Below, in pieces: positions 35,616-47,400 of a DNA stretch of 64,000 bases; positions within the stretch are counted from its first letter, which is position 1, and each line of letters starts with the position of its first letter. The notes under the pieces are model-generated. The model saw only the letters and a program-made list of their open reading frames with translations, ran no database searches and was not told the origin of the DNA. Source of the DNA: Vicugna pacos. Lineage: Eukaryota; Chordata; Mammalia; Artiodactyla; Camelidae. The position numbers were made by a program, and so were the translations under genes. The stretch is from positions 14,207,136 to 14,271,135 of the forward strand of contig NC_133014.1 in assembly GCF_048564905.1 (NCBI RefSeq). The letters are read 5' to 3'.

Positions 35616-36291
35616 TTTTTTAAAAATTTTTATATAAACATTTTTTATTGAGTTATAGTTATTTTACAATGTTGTGTCAAATTCCAGTGTACAGCACAAT
35701 TTTTCAGTTATACATGAACATACATACATTCATTGTCACATTCTCTTTTGCTGTGAGCCCCCACAAGATCCTGTATATATTTCCCTGCGCTACACAGTAC
35801 AATCTTGTTTATCTATTCTACACTTTGAAATCCCAGTCCCTTCCCACCCCCTGTCCCCCTGGCAACCACAAGTTTGTATTCTATGTCTATGAGTCTGTTT
35901 CTGTTTTGTATTTCTGGTTTTTTTTTTGTTGTTGTTGTTGTTGTTTTTTTAGATTCCACATATGAGTGATCTCATATGGTATTTTTCTTTCTCTTTCTGG
36001 CTTACTTCACTTAGAATGACATTCTCCAGGAACATTCATGTTGCTGCAAATGGTGTTATGCTGTCAGTTTTTATGGCTGAATACTATTCCATTGTAAAAA
36101 TATACCACAGCTTCTTCATCCAGTCATCTGTTGATGGACATTTAGGCTGTTTCCATGTCTTGGCTATTGTAAATAGTGCTGCCATGAACATTGGGGTGCA
36201 GGTGTCTTTTTGAAGTAGGGTCCCTTCTGGATATATGCCCAGGAGCGGGATTCCTGAGTCACATGGTAAGTCTATTCCTAGTCTCAAATTT
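35616..36291 (-). mobile_element. Younger 5'-truncated L1, 3' UTR plus ORF2 end
   Basis: The plus strand starts with a T-rich tail, then TTTATTGAGTTATAGTTATT and ACAATGTTGTGTCAAATTCC (the L1 3' terminus), a GTTGTTGTTGTT run, and the ORF2 end (GTCATCTGTTGATGGACATT, TGAACATTGGGGTGCAGGTG). Target-site duplication ATGCAATTTTA at 35605-35615 and 36292-36302, within an older L1. 676 bases long. Confidence 0.9.
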
Positions 36292-37200
36292 ATGCAATTT
36301 TAAATGGGATTTCCCTTTTAGTTTCTCTTCCTGATAGTCCATTATTACTGTGTAGGAAAGCAATAGGTTTCTGTATATTAATCTTGTATCCTGAAACTTG
36401 AATGAATTCATTTATTCTAATAGGTTTTTTTTGTGTGTGTGGAAACTTTAGGGTTTTCTATATAAGGTATCACGTCATCTGTAAAGAGTGAGAGTTTTAC
36501 TTTTTCCATTCCAATTTAGATGCCTTTTATTTCTGTTTCTCACCTGACTGCTGTGGCTAGGACTTCCAATAATATATTAAGTAGAAATGGTGAGCGTTGG
36601 CATCCTTGTCTTGTTCTTGATTTTAGAGGAAAGGATGTTAATTTTTCACCCTTGAGTATGATGTTAGCTGTAGGTTTGTCATCAATGGCATTTATTACGT
36701 TGAGATACATTCCCTCTCTACCCAATTTCTCAAGTTCTTTTTTATTATAAATGGATGTCAAATTTTGTCAAATGCTTTTTCTGTCTGTTGAGATGATCAT
36801 ATGATTTTTATCCTTCCTTTTGTTAATTTGATGTATCAGATTGGCTGATTTGTGAATACTGACCCATCCTTGCACCTCTTGAATAAAACTCACTTGATTA
36901 CGATGTATGATCCTTTTTATATATTATGAAACTCATTTTGCTAGTATTTTGTTGAGGAGTTTTGCATCTGTATTCATTAGTGATACTGGCCTCTAATTTC
37001 ATTTTTTTTTTGTATTGTCTTCGTTTGGTTTTAGTTATCAGGGTAACTGTGACCTTGTAATATGTATTTAGGGGTGTTCCATTCTCTTTAATTTTTTGGG
37101 ATAGCTGAGAAGTTTAGATAGTCGCTCTTTACATGTTTGGTAGAATTCCCCTGTGAAACCGGTCCTGGGTATTTGTTTGCTGGGATAGTTTTTGTTACAA
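36292..37200 (-). mobile_element. Older L1 ORF2 reverse-transcriptase region
   Basis: The plus strand is the complement of the RT coding block: AAGGTATCACGTCATCTGTA covers the complement of the ADD-motif neighbourhood, with GGAAAGCAATAGGTTTCTGT, GAGCGTTGGCATCCTTGTCT, TCCTTGCACCTCTTGAATAA and CCGGTCCTGGGTATTTGTTT following in antisense order. Part of the same old L1 as 34388-35600 by position and orientation. Confidence 0.85.
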
Positions 37201-37400
37201 GTTCAGGGGCAGAAGTACCAACCTGATCTCTTCTCTTCCACTTCTACTTGATTCTGTGTGACACTTTCTTATAGGTTTGGTCTTACAGGAGTCTTTCTGC
37301 CAGTCTCCAGTTAGTTTTCAGTGAGAATTGTTCCACATGTAGGTGTATTTTTGAGCTGAGTTCTGTGTTCTCTTACTCCACCATCTTGATCAAAGTTTAG
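37201..37400 (-). mobile_element. L1 5' UTR start joined to ORF2
   Basis: On the minus strand the end at about 37398 reads GATCAAGATGGTGGAGTAAG, the L1 5' terminus type, and continues for roughly 190 bases. It then joins ORF2 directly, so the rest of the 5' UTR, ORF1 and the start of ORF2 are missing. A CAGGTTGGT word lies near the joint at about 37215-37223. Confidence 0.65.
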
Positions 37401-37675
37401 AACAACTCTTCTCTTATTAACAATATATTATTTAATGAACCTTTATTTCTGTCCTCTGGTCCTGCAGTCCCCAAAGTAACACAAGTAATTAAAAATTTTG
37501 AGCTATAAATATGGCAGTTTTATATGGCTTGACCTAATACCTTATTCTTCTCTAGCTATAAAAATCTTTTTAATGTTTCTTTGAAAAAACACTTTTTTTT
37601 TAAGCTTACTGTAGCTAATATCCTATCCTTTGTATTGCTTTTCTGTTATAGTCATCCATTCTAGGCGTCAACACA
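37401..37675. other. Unassigned AT-rich DNA
   Basis: Short unique-looking gap between the L1 locus and an MLT1-type LTR. Confidence 0.45.
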
Positions 37676-37677
37676 TA

Positions 37678-38085
37678 GAGCGTCTTATGGGCTCAACTGC
37701 GTGCTTCCCAGATTTGTATGTTAAAACTCTTAACACCTGAAACCTCAGACGGTAAGTGCATCTGGAGACACGGCCATTACTACGGTGATGAAGATAAAAT
37801 GAGGCTATTAGGGTGGGTCTTTGTCCAATCTGCCTCATGTCCTTATAAGAAGAGGGCATCTGGGTACACAAAGAGAACCCAAGAATGTTCTGCACAAAGG
37901 AAAGGCCATGTGAAGACGCAGTGAGAAGGCTGCCATCTGCAAGCCGGAGAGAGAGGCCTGAGGAGAAACCAAACCTGTGGACACCTTGATTTTGAACTTC
38001 TAGCCTTCATAACTGTGAGATATTATTTTTCCATTGTTCGCAGTATGTTGTAATGGTAGCCTGGGCAAACTAATGCAGAGGGAAA
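37678..38085 (+). mobile_element. MLT1-type MaLR LTR fossil
   Basis: Follows MLT1: TTATGGGCTCAACTGCGTGC, GTTAAAACTCTTAACACCTG, GGTGGGTCTTTGTCCAATCT, TCCTTATAAGAAGAGGGCAT, AAAGGCCATGTGAAGACGCA, GAGAGAGGCCTGAGGAGAAA and ACACCTTGATTTTGAACTTC, ending GGGCAAACTAATGCAGA. Near full length, solo, ancient. Confidence 0.85.
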
Positions 38086-41000
38086 AAGCTATGCTTATTA
38101 GGGGTCTGTTTGGTTAAAACCTTGGTTAAAAACTTACAAGAACAGGCCTTCATGAGTCTTAAAGTTTTATTTGCCTCAACAATTTTTAAGCTCTGTCATA
38201 TTGTTAATCCATGTTGCAGCAACATTTGAATAAGCTCTGAATTTATTCAGCAACTGCTGTGGGTCAGAATACACACTCAGACTCATCAGACACAAGGAGG
38301 CTTCAATCTGATGCGGCACTGACTTCGTTTTATGGAAGAAGGAAAGGACTGAAGAAGCGTCAGATAGACTTCAGTTTCTCTAGGAGGAGCAGCAGCTCTG
38401 CAGTTCTGCACATCTTTTGCCCCTCACCCCACGGTTATGTAGGACCGTCAGAGACAGACACATAAAAGCCGAAGCAGGTCACCATGACGCAGAGAGTGTC
38501 AGCTTCTCACCCACCCTACAGGCTTACAGTCTGCATGCAAATTCAGTTCGCCCCATTTAAGGGAGTTTTACCGATTAGAAGTTTACAAAGCAGAACAGAT
38601 ACAAAATTCCACATTGATTTTAAATGTGATTTCCTAGAAAACAAATACTGAGATCATTTATCAGCAGGCCAGTGTCAGCCCAAGCCAGGTGTTCATCCTC
38701 TGCTCACAGGTCTGTTAGAAAAGGCTGAAGATCACGCGCGATAAAATGAGGAGGTGTCATCTCGGGAAGCCTCCCAGACAGAGCAGTGTTTCCTTCATTA
38801 CGGACCTAAACTCACCCTTTCTTACAGTCCTGCAGGCTCAAAGATTCAGTTTTGCTAGTTTCCCAGATTTGGTAAGTCGCTAGGATACTAAACCAGGGTA
38901 AAGCAGTAGATGCATAAAATTGGAATTCATTGGAGTGTACTGAGCAGTGAACTTTCAGCAGGACCAGAGAACCACCATCAATGGGCCGCCATCAACGGGC
39001 ACGTCCCCCCCTGTGAAAAGCTGCTCAGTTTGTAAGACAAAATCCTTTACAGAAGGTTAGGAAGTGTGGAATTAGGTAAAACCTATTACAGAAATCACCC
39101 ACTGACTGGCATTTGACTCTGATACCTTGGATGTTTATCGCATGCCTCCACGCCCTCCACATCCCTGAGATGCGCCAGTGCTGACGTCGGTCCTAAATGG
39201 TACCTTGTTCCAGTTCTCCGGAAAAAACTGCATGATTTCTGTCAAAATTGGCTGCATGCTGATCCCTGTTCCCAGCAGCTTATCAATGCCCTCTCTATGC
39301 TACTAAGTGTGTCTGAAAGAATGTCGCTGGAAAATTAGGAGATAAACTGTGGTTTGACTTTTATTTTATTTCTAAATACATATTGTCAGGTCTTTGCTAC
39401 ATGGAAATTTGCTTTCTCTGAGCTTCCACTGACTTATTTTCTAGAAATTGCTCAACCCTCAGCTCTTCACTAAACCTTAATTTTTTTCACTGCTACATGC
39501 AAAAATGCACTGTCCAGTCCTGCTTTAAACCACTGTGGCCAGAGAGAAAGGCCACGTTAGACTCACACAGCGTCCGTGGTCCATCCTCATTACTGGTGAG
39601 ATTCTCAGGGGAAGAATGCTTTGGGAGATGAGCAGTTACAACATTTCAGTCTCCCCAGTTCTCTTTTGGATACAGGTTAAATCATTAAATATTTTTTGCA
39701 TACGTTAAAAAAATTTTTACCTGTAAATTGGAAAAATCATGTTTTTTTTTTTCTTTACCAACTGAATGAGTTTCAAAGCATCATTCAGAAAAGAATGCTT
39801 TATCTTGTCCCTGGAAATTTCTCTCTATGTTGTCAGGGACTAACCAATTCTGTTGAGATGACAGAATTTGGGACTGCCATCATATAGAAATAGGTGCATA
39901 TTTATTTGGGGTTAGTAATGTTAGTTCTTGGTCATCACTGTATTCTATTAAATGTTCTAATATTTATAAGCTGTTTCAATGTCTAGTCTGAATATTGTTA
40001 AAATGATATCTGAGTTTATCCATTGCCTCAATGTATACCATTCAAGTTCATAATTTTTCAAAAATATTGGTAGACTTGAATTACAATCTATTTAGTATTT
40101 AAAATTGCCTAAAACTATTATATCAATATGTGTTTGTTCTTGACCACAGTATATTATCTATGAATTTGCTGGCTTTTGGCCAGTGCAAAATTGTCAAGTA
40201 CTTTTCTACTTATCGACACATGATACTTTATAATCAAGTTTGCTTAACAAGAGTTAAATTCTTTAAAACTGAAACAGAAGCCCATTTGTTTTGTAGCCTG
40301 ATTTGTATTACCGAGTAATTGAATTTCTTTATTCCGTTGCTCTCTCCAGAAGAGTACACACGACTCCATTACACTCTAAAAATAAGGGCTCTAATAAAAG
40401 CAGCTTCTGTCTCATTGTCTTGTTATTAACTTAAAAATTTTGATCTAATGAAGAAATATATCCTGCTACGATGTACGGGAATTAGGGTATGGACCCCTGT
40501 CTCAAATTGCTGGCTTGAAAACTGACCCTTCCTCACTTGGTTGAGATTGATGCCAAAGACGTATCTATTCATGTGCCTCTGGAGACTACTTGCAAGTTGC
40601 ATAGCAACTTCAGCTTTACCACGTCCAGTTGCACTCATCCCACTGCCACCAGCTACCCTTGCCTCAAAACATATGAGCCAAAAGATGAACCAAAATTTTT
40701 GTTGGTCATTCATTTATCAATTAAGTAAGTAGCTCTTACTAGAAGTAAATTTTTTACATTCTCTCTGATGGGAAAGAGAACACTTAGAAGGCGGGAGCAA
40801 TGACTTATTTTAAGTGTCAACTTTAATGAATGAAACCAAGTCATTGTTTAAAGACTATTTAATTAGTTGTGTTATTAATCCCATCGCTTTGGATGCTTTC
40901 TTGAACTCGGGCAGTAAGATTTGGCTACTCGATGATAAAAGTATGTCTACATGTACACGGAAGTACTTCGTCATTTGTGTTGTATGGATGGGAACTTCAC

Positions 41001-41610
41001 CACTTTTTCTAGTATGTAGAGAAAGTATCTGGATATTTATTAAGACACAAAAAAACCCCAATATTATCTACTTTGATATATAAATTCAAAAGCATTAGTT
41101 AAACTTCTCGAACTCCACCTTTGCTTCTTAAATGCTGTAGATGCAGAAGTTCACATACTCGTGTGATTACTTCTTCCTAACTACACCCTAAGATGCTCAC
41201 TTTCGTCCCTACAAGCTGCTGCCCTGTACAGAGATGTGTGACCCCTTTGTTAAACAGTGTTGATCATTTCTGTCTACCTCACCAGGAGCACACAGGGACT
41301 AACGCGATGATTTATATACAAAGCGCTGCAAGCTTGCCTAGCGCGGTCCAGCAAACACCAGATGTTTGCTGAGGGGACACCATGTTCCTGAAACTTGACA
41401 TGGAATGAGGCTGTGCTTGTGGCCGTTTGGAGACTGAAGCTTATGAAAGTCTCCTCTGCTGTTCCCTAAATTCCTTATGGTGGGCAAATGTAGGGTCTTG
41501 CAGAATTTAATAGAGTTCTGATAACTTTCCTGAATTTAGACGTTTTGAATAAACAAATTCAGTGGAACTTCCCAATATACAGCTTTTACCGGTTCAATGA
41601 CTTCCTCAGA
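38086..41610. other. Unassigned unique DNA
   Basis: No gene or confident repeat in 3.5 kb. A small hairpin (AGCAAACA/TGTTTGCT) lies at about 41350-41370. Confidence 0.5.
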
Positions 41611-41615
41611 CGTGT

Positions 41616-41653
<38 letters not shown>
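41611..41653. repeat. (TG)n microsatellite
   Basis: GTGTGTGTATG followed by about 15 uninterrupted TG units. Confidence 0.95.
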
Positions 41654-41654
<1 letters not shown>

Positions 41655-42140
41655 GCATTCAGCCTATTCAGTGTCAGGGAGACAAGGCTTTCAATTTGCA
41701 ATGAGATAAATTTCAAAAGAATAATGGCAGAGGACTCTGGGTTAGATTTTTCTTGGTGGTAACATACCAGAGAATTACACTGTGTTTTTATTCTATGAAC
41801 ACCATTAATCAAAAAACCAAACTATGTTAACCTTGAGAATTAATGATAAAGAGAAAAATAAGAAGGAAAAAAACCCCTATTATGCTCAGTAGGAAACAGT
41901 GGTTGGTCCTTAGTTGTAAAAGACTTTGGCAGGAGAAGGAGAAATCAGCCCACGCTTGACTCGCATCCCCAAGCCAAAATTCATAGCAGTGTTGCAAGGA
42001 GGATATAACACGTTTATGCTTAAAAACCTGTCCATAAAAACAGAATCTAACATAGTAAGAAATCTTATGTCAGCTATCAACAGAATTTATCTCAGGAAAA
42101 TCAGAATGGACCAATCTTATTAACATAACGTAGTCAATTG
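41654..42140. other. Unassigned AT-rich DNA
   Basis: Nothing recognised. Confidence 0.45.
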
Positions 42141-42745
42141 TGTTTTTTTTTTTCCTGTGGACTGAATTGCATTTTTCCAACTTCACTGAGGTGTAATCGA
42201 CAAAGGGAAATTGTGTATATCTAAGGCATGAAACAGCGCTTTGATACACATATACATTTGAAAATGACTACCACAATCAAGCTAATTAACATACTCATCA
42301 TTGCACACAATACTGTTAATTTTTTTCTGTGAGAATACTTCAGATCTACTGTCTTGAAAAATTTCAAGTATACAGTACAATATTATTACATATAATCACC
42401 ATAAAGGCTTCACAACTTTTTCATCCTGCATAATTGAAACTTCGTAAACTTTGACCAATATTTCCCTATTTTCCATCCTCTCTTGTCCCTGGCAACCAGA
42501 GTCTACTCTCTGCTTAGATTTTATCTTTCTAGATTCCACACATGGTGAGACCATGTACCTGTCTTTCTGTTTCTGGCTAATTTCACTTAGCATAATCTCT
42601 TCCAGGTTCATCCATACAGTTGCAAATGGCAGGGTTTCCTTCTTCTAGGGGATGAAAAATATTCCAATGTGTGTGTGTACAAATGTCTGTCTGAATGTGT
42701 ACACACACACATATGTGTGTACATCACATTTTGTAATCAGTAATT
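42141..42745 (-). mobile_element. Old L1 3' end (L1M-type)
   Basis: A T run at 42143-42153 is followed by L1 3' UTR landmarks in antisense: CAACTTCACTGAGGTGTAAT, CACCACAATCAAGCTAATTA-like words near 42271, CTCTTGTCCCTGGCAACCAG, TCTGGCTAATTTCACTTAGC and CTTCCAGGTTCATCCATACA. A (TG)/(CA) block at 42668-42722 is expanded inside it and can fold on itself. Confidence 0.8.
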
Positions 42746-42937
42746 TGAAAGTTTGTTCCCTGAGTTTTTGCCCAAACTACAGAGATTTAAAAGCTAATTA
42801 ATTAAGCAGTAGTAACATAGGAGACCATGTAGAGGACTCATGTCTAAAACTGCGATGTCTTAAAGGCCCCAAACACTCTGCAGGCAGAGGCTAGAAGAAA
42901 GCAGTGAAAGTTTTTTTGATTATATTTTTGTTACCAC

Positions 42938-43538
42938 AAAGATTCCATATTTTTTTTTAATTGAAGTATAATTGAGTTACAAGTTAGTTTCAGGTGTACC
43001 GCAAAGTGATTCAGTTATACACATACATACATATATATATTTTCTTTTCAGATTCTTTTCCATTATATGTTATTACAAGAAACTGAATATCTTTCTCTGT
43101 GCTCTATAGTAGGTCCTTATTGTTCATCTATTTAATGTATAATAATGTATACCTGTTAATCCCCAACCCCTAAATTACCCCTCCTCCCCTTTTCCCCTTT
43201 GGTAACCATAGTTTGTTCTCTATGTCCATGAGTCTGCGTTTGGTTTGGTAAATAGAATTTGTATCATTTTTTTAGATTCTACATATAAGTGATATCGTAC
43301 GATATGTAACTATACTTTGAAAAGACATATGTACTCCAGTGTTCACAGCAGCACTATATACAATAGCCAAGACATGGAGACAGCCTAAATGTCCATCAAC
43401 AGATGACTGGATAAAGAAGATGTAATATATGTATACACAATGGAATATTAGCATAAAAAAGAATGAAATAATGCCATTTGCAGCAATGTGGATGTAGAGA
43501 TTACCATACTGAGTAAGTCAGACAGAGAAAGATTCCAT
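42938..43538 (-). mobile_element. Twin-primed (5'-inverted) L1 insertion
   Basis: 42949-43305 is an L1 3' end on the minus strand (T tail, TTTCAGGTGTACCGCAAAGT, GTGCTCTATAGTAGGTCCTT, CATGAGTCTGCGTTTGG). 43306-43527 is the immediately preceding ORF2 stretch but on the plus strand (CAGTGTTCACAGCAGCACTA, CAACAGATGACTGGATAAAG, GAGTAAGTCAGACAGAG). The duplication AAAGATTCCAT flanks the whole at 42938-42948 and 43528-43538. This is the exact signature of twin priming. Confidence 0.92.
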
Positions 43539-43980
43539 GTTTGACTAAATTTGAAGTTGTATTTAGTAACAACCCTTTCCCTCTACATTTAGTAAAAATA
43601 ACCTCCACGAATTGAAAAATATTGAAAAAATATTTTTGAATGGTTAAGGTGACTCTATTCAATAAAAATGAGGGCATCCTTAAGCTAAGAAAATTACGGT
43701 ACAGTGGAACGCGTCACAGCCAAAAAAAACCACGAAGCCTTGCCTGCTACGGTGTGTAACAGTATGAGAGGTGCTTTTTCAAGCTATTTTAAAATATATT
43801 GTTCTCAACAAAACATTTGGCAAATAAATTATAATTATTTCATAGTTTGAGCAACATACACCCAGAGAATTATAGGGAACTTGAATAATATCACCAGCAT
43901 CCCAACAAAAATGTTTTTGGGGAGACAAGTCATTGTTAGCACAGGTGATAGACCAGATAGCCAGAAGCAGCGGCAGTTCC
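43539..43980. other. Unassigned DNA
   Basis: Nothing recognised between the twin-primed L1 and the CTTT tract. Confidence 0.45.
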
Positions 43981-43986
43981 AGTGCT

Positions 43987-44038
43987 CCGAGACATGCTCA
44001 CATGCTGGGTGAACGGAGGCCAACACCTGCACTGCTTC

Positions 44039-44090
<52 letters not shown>

Positions 44091-44143
44091 TCCGAGACAT
44101 GCTCACATGCTGGGTGAACGGAGGCCAACACCTGCACTGCTTC

Positions 44144-44144
<1 letters not shown>
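43987..44144. repeat. 105-bp tandem duplication
   Basis: A 53-base sequence starting CCGAGACATGCTCACATGCT at 43987 is repeated identically at 44092, each copy followed by CTTT units. The repeat unit, unique part plus CTTT run, is 105 bases. The identity suggests a recent event. Confidence 0.95.
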
Positions 44145-44215
<71 letters not shown>

Positions 44216-44284
44216 TTCTTTCTTTCTCTTTCTTTCTTTCTTCCTTTCTTTCTTTCTTTTCTTTCTTCCTTTCTTCCTTTCTTT

Positions 44285-44332
<48 letters not shown>

Positions 44333-44408
44333 TTTCTTTTCTTTCTTTCTTTCTTTTCTTTCTTTCTTTCTTTCTTTCTTGCTTTCTTTCTTTCTTTCTT
44401 TCTTTTTT
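44036..44408. repeat. (CTTT)n microsatellite
   Basis: Two CTTT runs, about 55 bases (44037-44091) and about 265 bases (44141-44408), the second interrupted by CTTTTCTTT and TTCC variants. The long frames on both strands are artefacts of the repeat. Confidence 0.97.
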
Positions 44409-47400
44409 TTGAGTCTAAATGCATTCAATAATAGATATACAAAGGGATAAAGGGGGACGGTTTTAGCAGAGATTACGAGACTAATGGGTGAAGCTGAGTT
44501 GACCCTTGACCATTTGTTAATTTGTCACTGCAGGATTTAACAGAGGACAGCAGTAATAACCAAATCCTTCATAAGCTTCGTCTTGAACCATTTGCTTAGT
44601 AGAAGCCATAAAAGGAATTTTATTTTCAGTGAATAATTAGCAAACTGTATATGTTAACTGAATAAATGACACTGGCATTCTTTTGCATCTCCTAAAATTT
44701 TTTAATATTGTCAGATAATGAATTTCTTCTCCTTTAATCATCCTTAAATTACCTTTTTTCTCTTTTAATATTGCTCAAATAATTTTCTTAACATTTCAAC
44801 TTCAAAGAGCTCTTTGTAGTTCCTAAAGATCCTTCTTCCATATAGCATTCCTGTATGTGTTTGCATGTATAAATGCACATTTATGTACGTGCATGTGTAT
44901 TATTCAGCATACATATACACTGCATGTAATACATGTGTATTATAATATTTATAATATATTTTGAACAAACGCATATATATAAATACAGGCAGACATGCAC
45001 ATGCATGCACATATACATCAGACATTGACTATTGATCTAGGCATTTTAAGTTTTTTTCATTTACTCCTCGTTAAACACATGTGAAGTTAATCATTTATTC
45101 ACTTGACATATAACAGGATAAAGTTTTAGTAATATCTTGCTCTTTACTACAAATTTTGGGAGAGCTGATTATAATTAATTCTTGTATATCAAATACTCAT
45201 TCCATTATACACAACTTTACTCCTAAAATCGAAATACAACAAGAAAAATCAATGTTCTTAGCATAATTTTATAGATGCACATATAAGAAAATACAAATAC
45301 TCATTTTGCTGTAGTCTAACGGGAAGTCTGAGGTCTGAAAGAACAAAATCTGTTCAGCTTCCAATATCAGCGTCTACTATTACCTCACATGATAACTATA
45401 TGCATAGAAATGGGTTAACCCCCCATAAGCTGTGTGAAGGTGTAGCTCATTCCCCTGGTTGAACACAGGAAGCAGTTTTGGAACACCTGCCACGGGCCAT
45501 TTCTAGAACACCTGTCACAGACCTAAAATTCAATCTGATTTAAAAATTTTTTGCTCTCATTTTATCAGTTTAAACTGGATACTCTTAACTCATAGGTAAT
45601 TCCAGATGAATACTAGGAGAAAAAAATTTTATTTCAATCTTTTCAAAGCTGTTTTATAATGAAAAAGAAAAAGGGGGGCCTTATGTTTAGAAACCAAAAT
45701 TCAGGAAACCCAAGTTATCTTATTATTTAAGGTACAGCTAAAAACAATGAAGAATTCATGAACATACGCTCTTTGGCCCACTGCGTTTATGAAGAATTCA
45801 AACAGGAACTGCTCTCAGAATCCACTGGGAGTCTGAGAAAGACTTCTAACTTTGTGAGCATAAAGGCATTTCTTTCAACAGAAGACAGAAGTCAAACTTC
45901 TATATTATAGGTCAGAAAAAGTTTCGACTCGCCAAAACAGGGCAACGGGAGGCTTTCCTTGAGTTTAATTCACCAGAGATCTAAGGGTTTATAAGAAAAT
46001 ATCTTGGTGGTATGACCTTTCTTGAAAACATTCTAAATTAGTCGAGTCTGCTTGATGGTTGTAGGTCAGTTGACACTAATGAATGCAAAAGCTTCTGAAA
46101 ATGAGGATCTCACCCCAACACAGGCATCTGAGTATCTTCACTGGAGTCAGAGCCATGACTAAAAAGCAAGTTCACTCTGTGACCTTGAGACTGGTGACCT
46201 TTACCCCTGGGGATGTGCGTCTCTCCTAGAACTAACATATATGACTATTTGATTTTGTTTTATTGTGAGAAAAGGAAAAGTCACTTTGAGCAATGTTAAG
46301 AAGGGGAATGAATATCGTAAGCGATATCACATACTAAAAATCTAGACTGAAAAAAATCTTCCCTAGAAATTGGCGTCTTTGGACTGTTGTTAAAACTCCA
46401 TGGATAGTTTATCTGGTGGCTGGCAAACTCAGTCCCGTCTGAAATGCTGAAATCAACTGAATGAAGTTTCTACCGCAATTCTTAAAGAAATTATTTTGAA
46501 TGTCTTCAACTAGTAAGGAGAATGCAAAGAAAGTTTTTATTTAAAAACCCTTTTACCCCCGGCTGTGCTGCGGGGAAAATGAAATTGAAGGATCTGATGA
46601 GCAATTCCTGTTAGCCTACGGATTTTTCCAGAATAATAGACTCATTCAAAGAAAATGAAAACAGCACTGTCTGTGATGTCTTTGATACAGGAAAATCACA
46701 TTTTAGCAACTTTGGAAGCTATTCTTTAGATAGAAGAATATATACCAGGAAACTCACTATTCAGGTGCTTAATGTTGTTACAGAGGACTTTTTAAAAATA
46801 AGATTATCTTATTATCTGTTTTTCTTCTATATGTAAATATCATTATGTAATATTTGGTGCTGACTTATAACGTGGTAAAATATTCCTTAAGCAGGATTAG
46901 TTTGGTTTTTGAATCTGACAATAAATTTTACATACTCTGTTCCTTGTTTCTGAGAAGAAACAGGTGATTTCTGAGGTTGAGAAGGTGACTTAATACTGCA
47001 TTTCAAGACAGAAGAAAGATGATATAGAAATGGTTACTTGTGTGGTTTTTTTGTTTTTTGTTTTTTGGGTTTTTTTTGCTACTAATGGGAATCTTTAAGG
47101 CAGGAATGAAATAAAATTAGAAATTACAATAAAGTGGGGGAAGATTAGAGGATATTGTTCTTGGCAAATAATGGAATATCTTTTACTGAAAAAGATTAAG
47201 AACACCTGGGCTCCTGCCTTGACAGTAAACTTATTTTCAGAGAAAAGTGATTTGCCTAAACTTCAGTAGAGAGTTGATAACAGACCAGAGACTCAAACAA
47301 AACCAACTTGCTTGGATCCCTAACCAAGTCCTCACTCTGTTTGTCACAAAACCTGTAACTTACATTTGTAATTTAAATTGCATACAGCCATGTTTTAAAC

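Noticed and set aside
35648-36213. Frames of 83-105 codons on the plus strand
   Set aside because: They are antisense frames of an L1 3' end.
31040-38085. MLT1-type LTRs at 31040 and 37678 as the two ends of one element
   Set aside because: They differ clearly, and the intervening 6 kb has L2, MIR, L1 and a CpG island instead of an internal region.
41350-41370. Hairpin AGCAAACA/TGTTTGCT as a microRNA precursor
   Set aside because: The stem is only 8 bases; far too short for a precursor.
43835-44431. Lysine/glutamate-rich and phenylalanine/serine-rich frames up to 197 codons
   Set aside because: Direct translations of the CTTT microsatellite and its complement.
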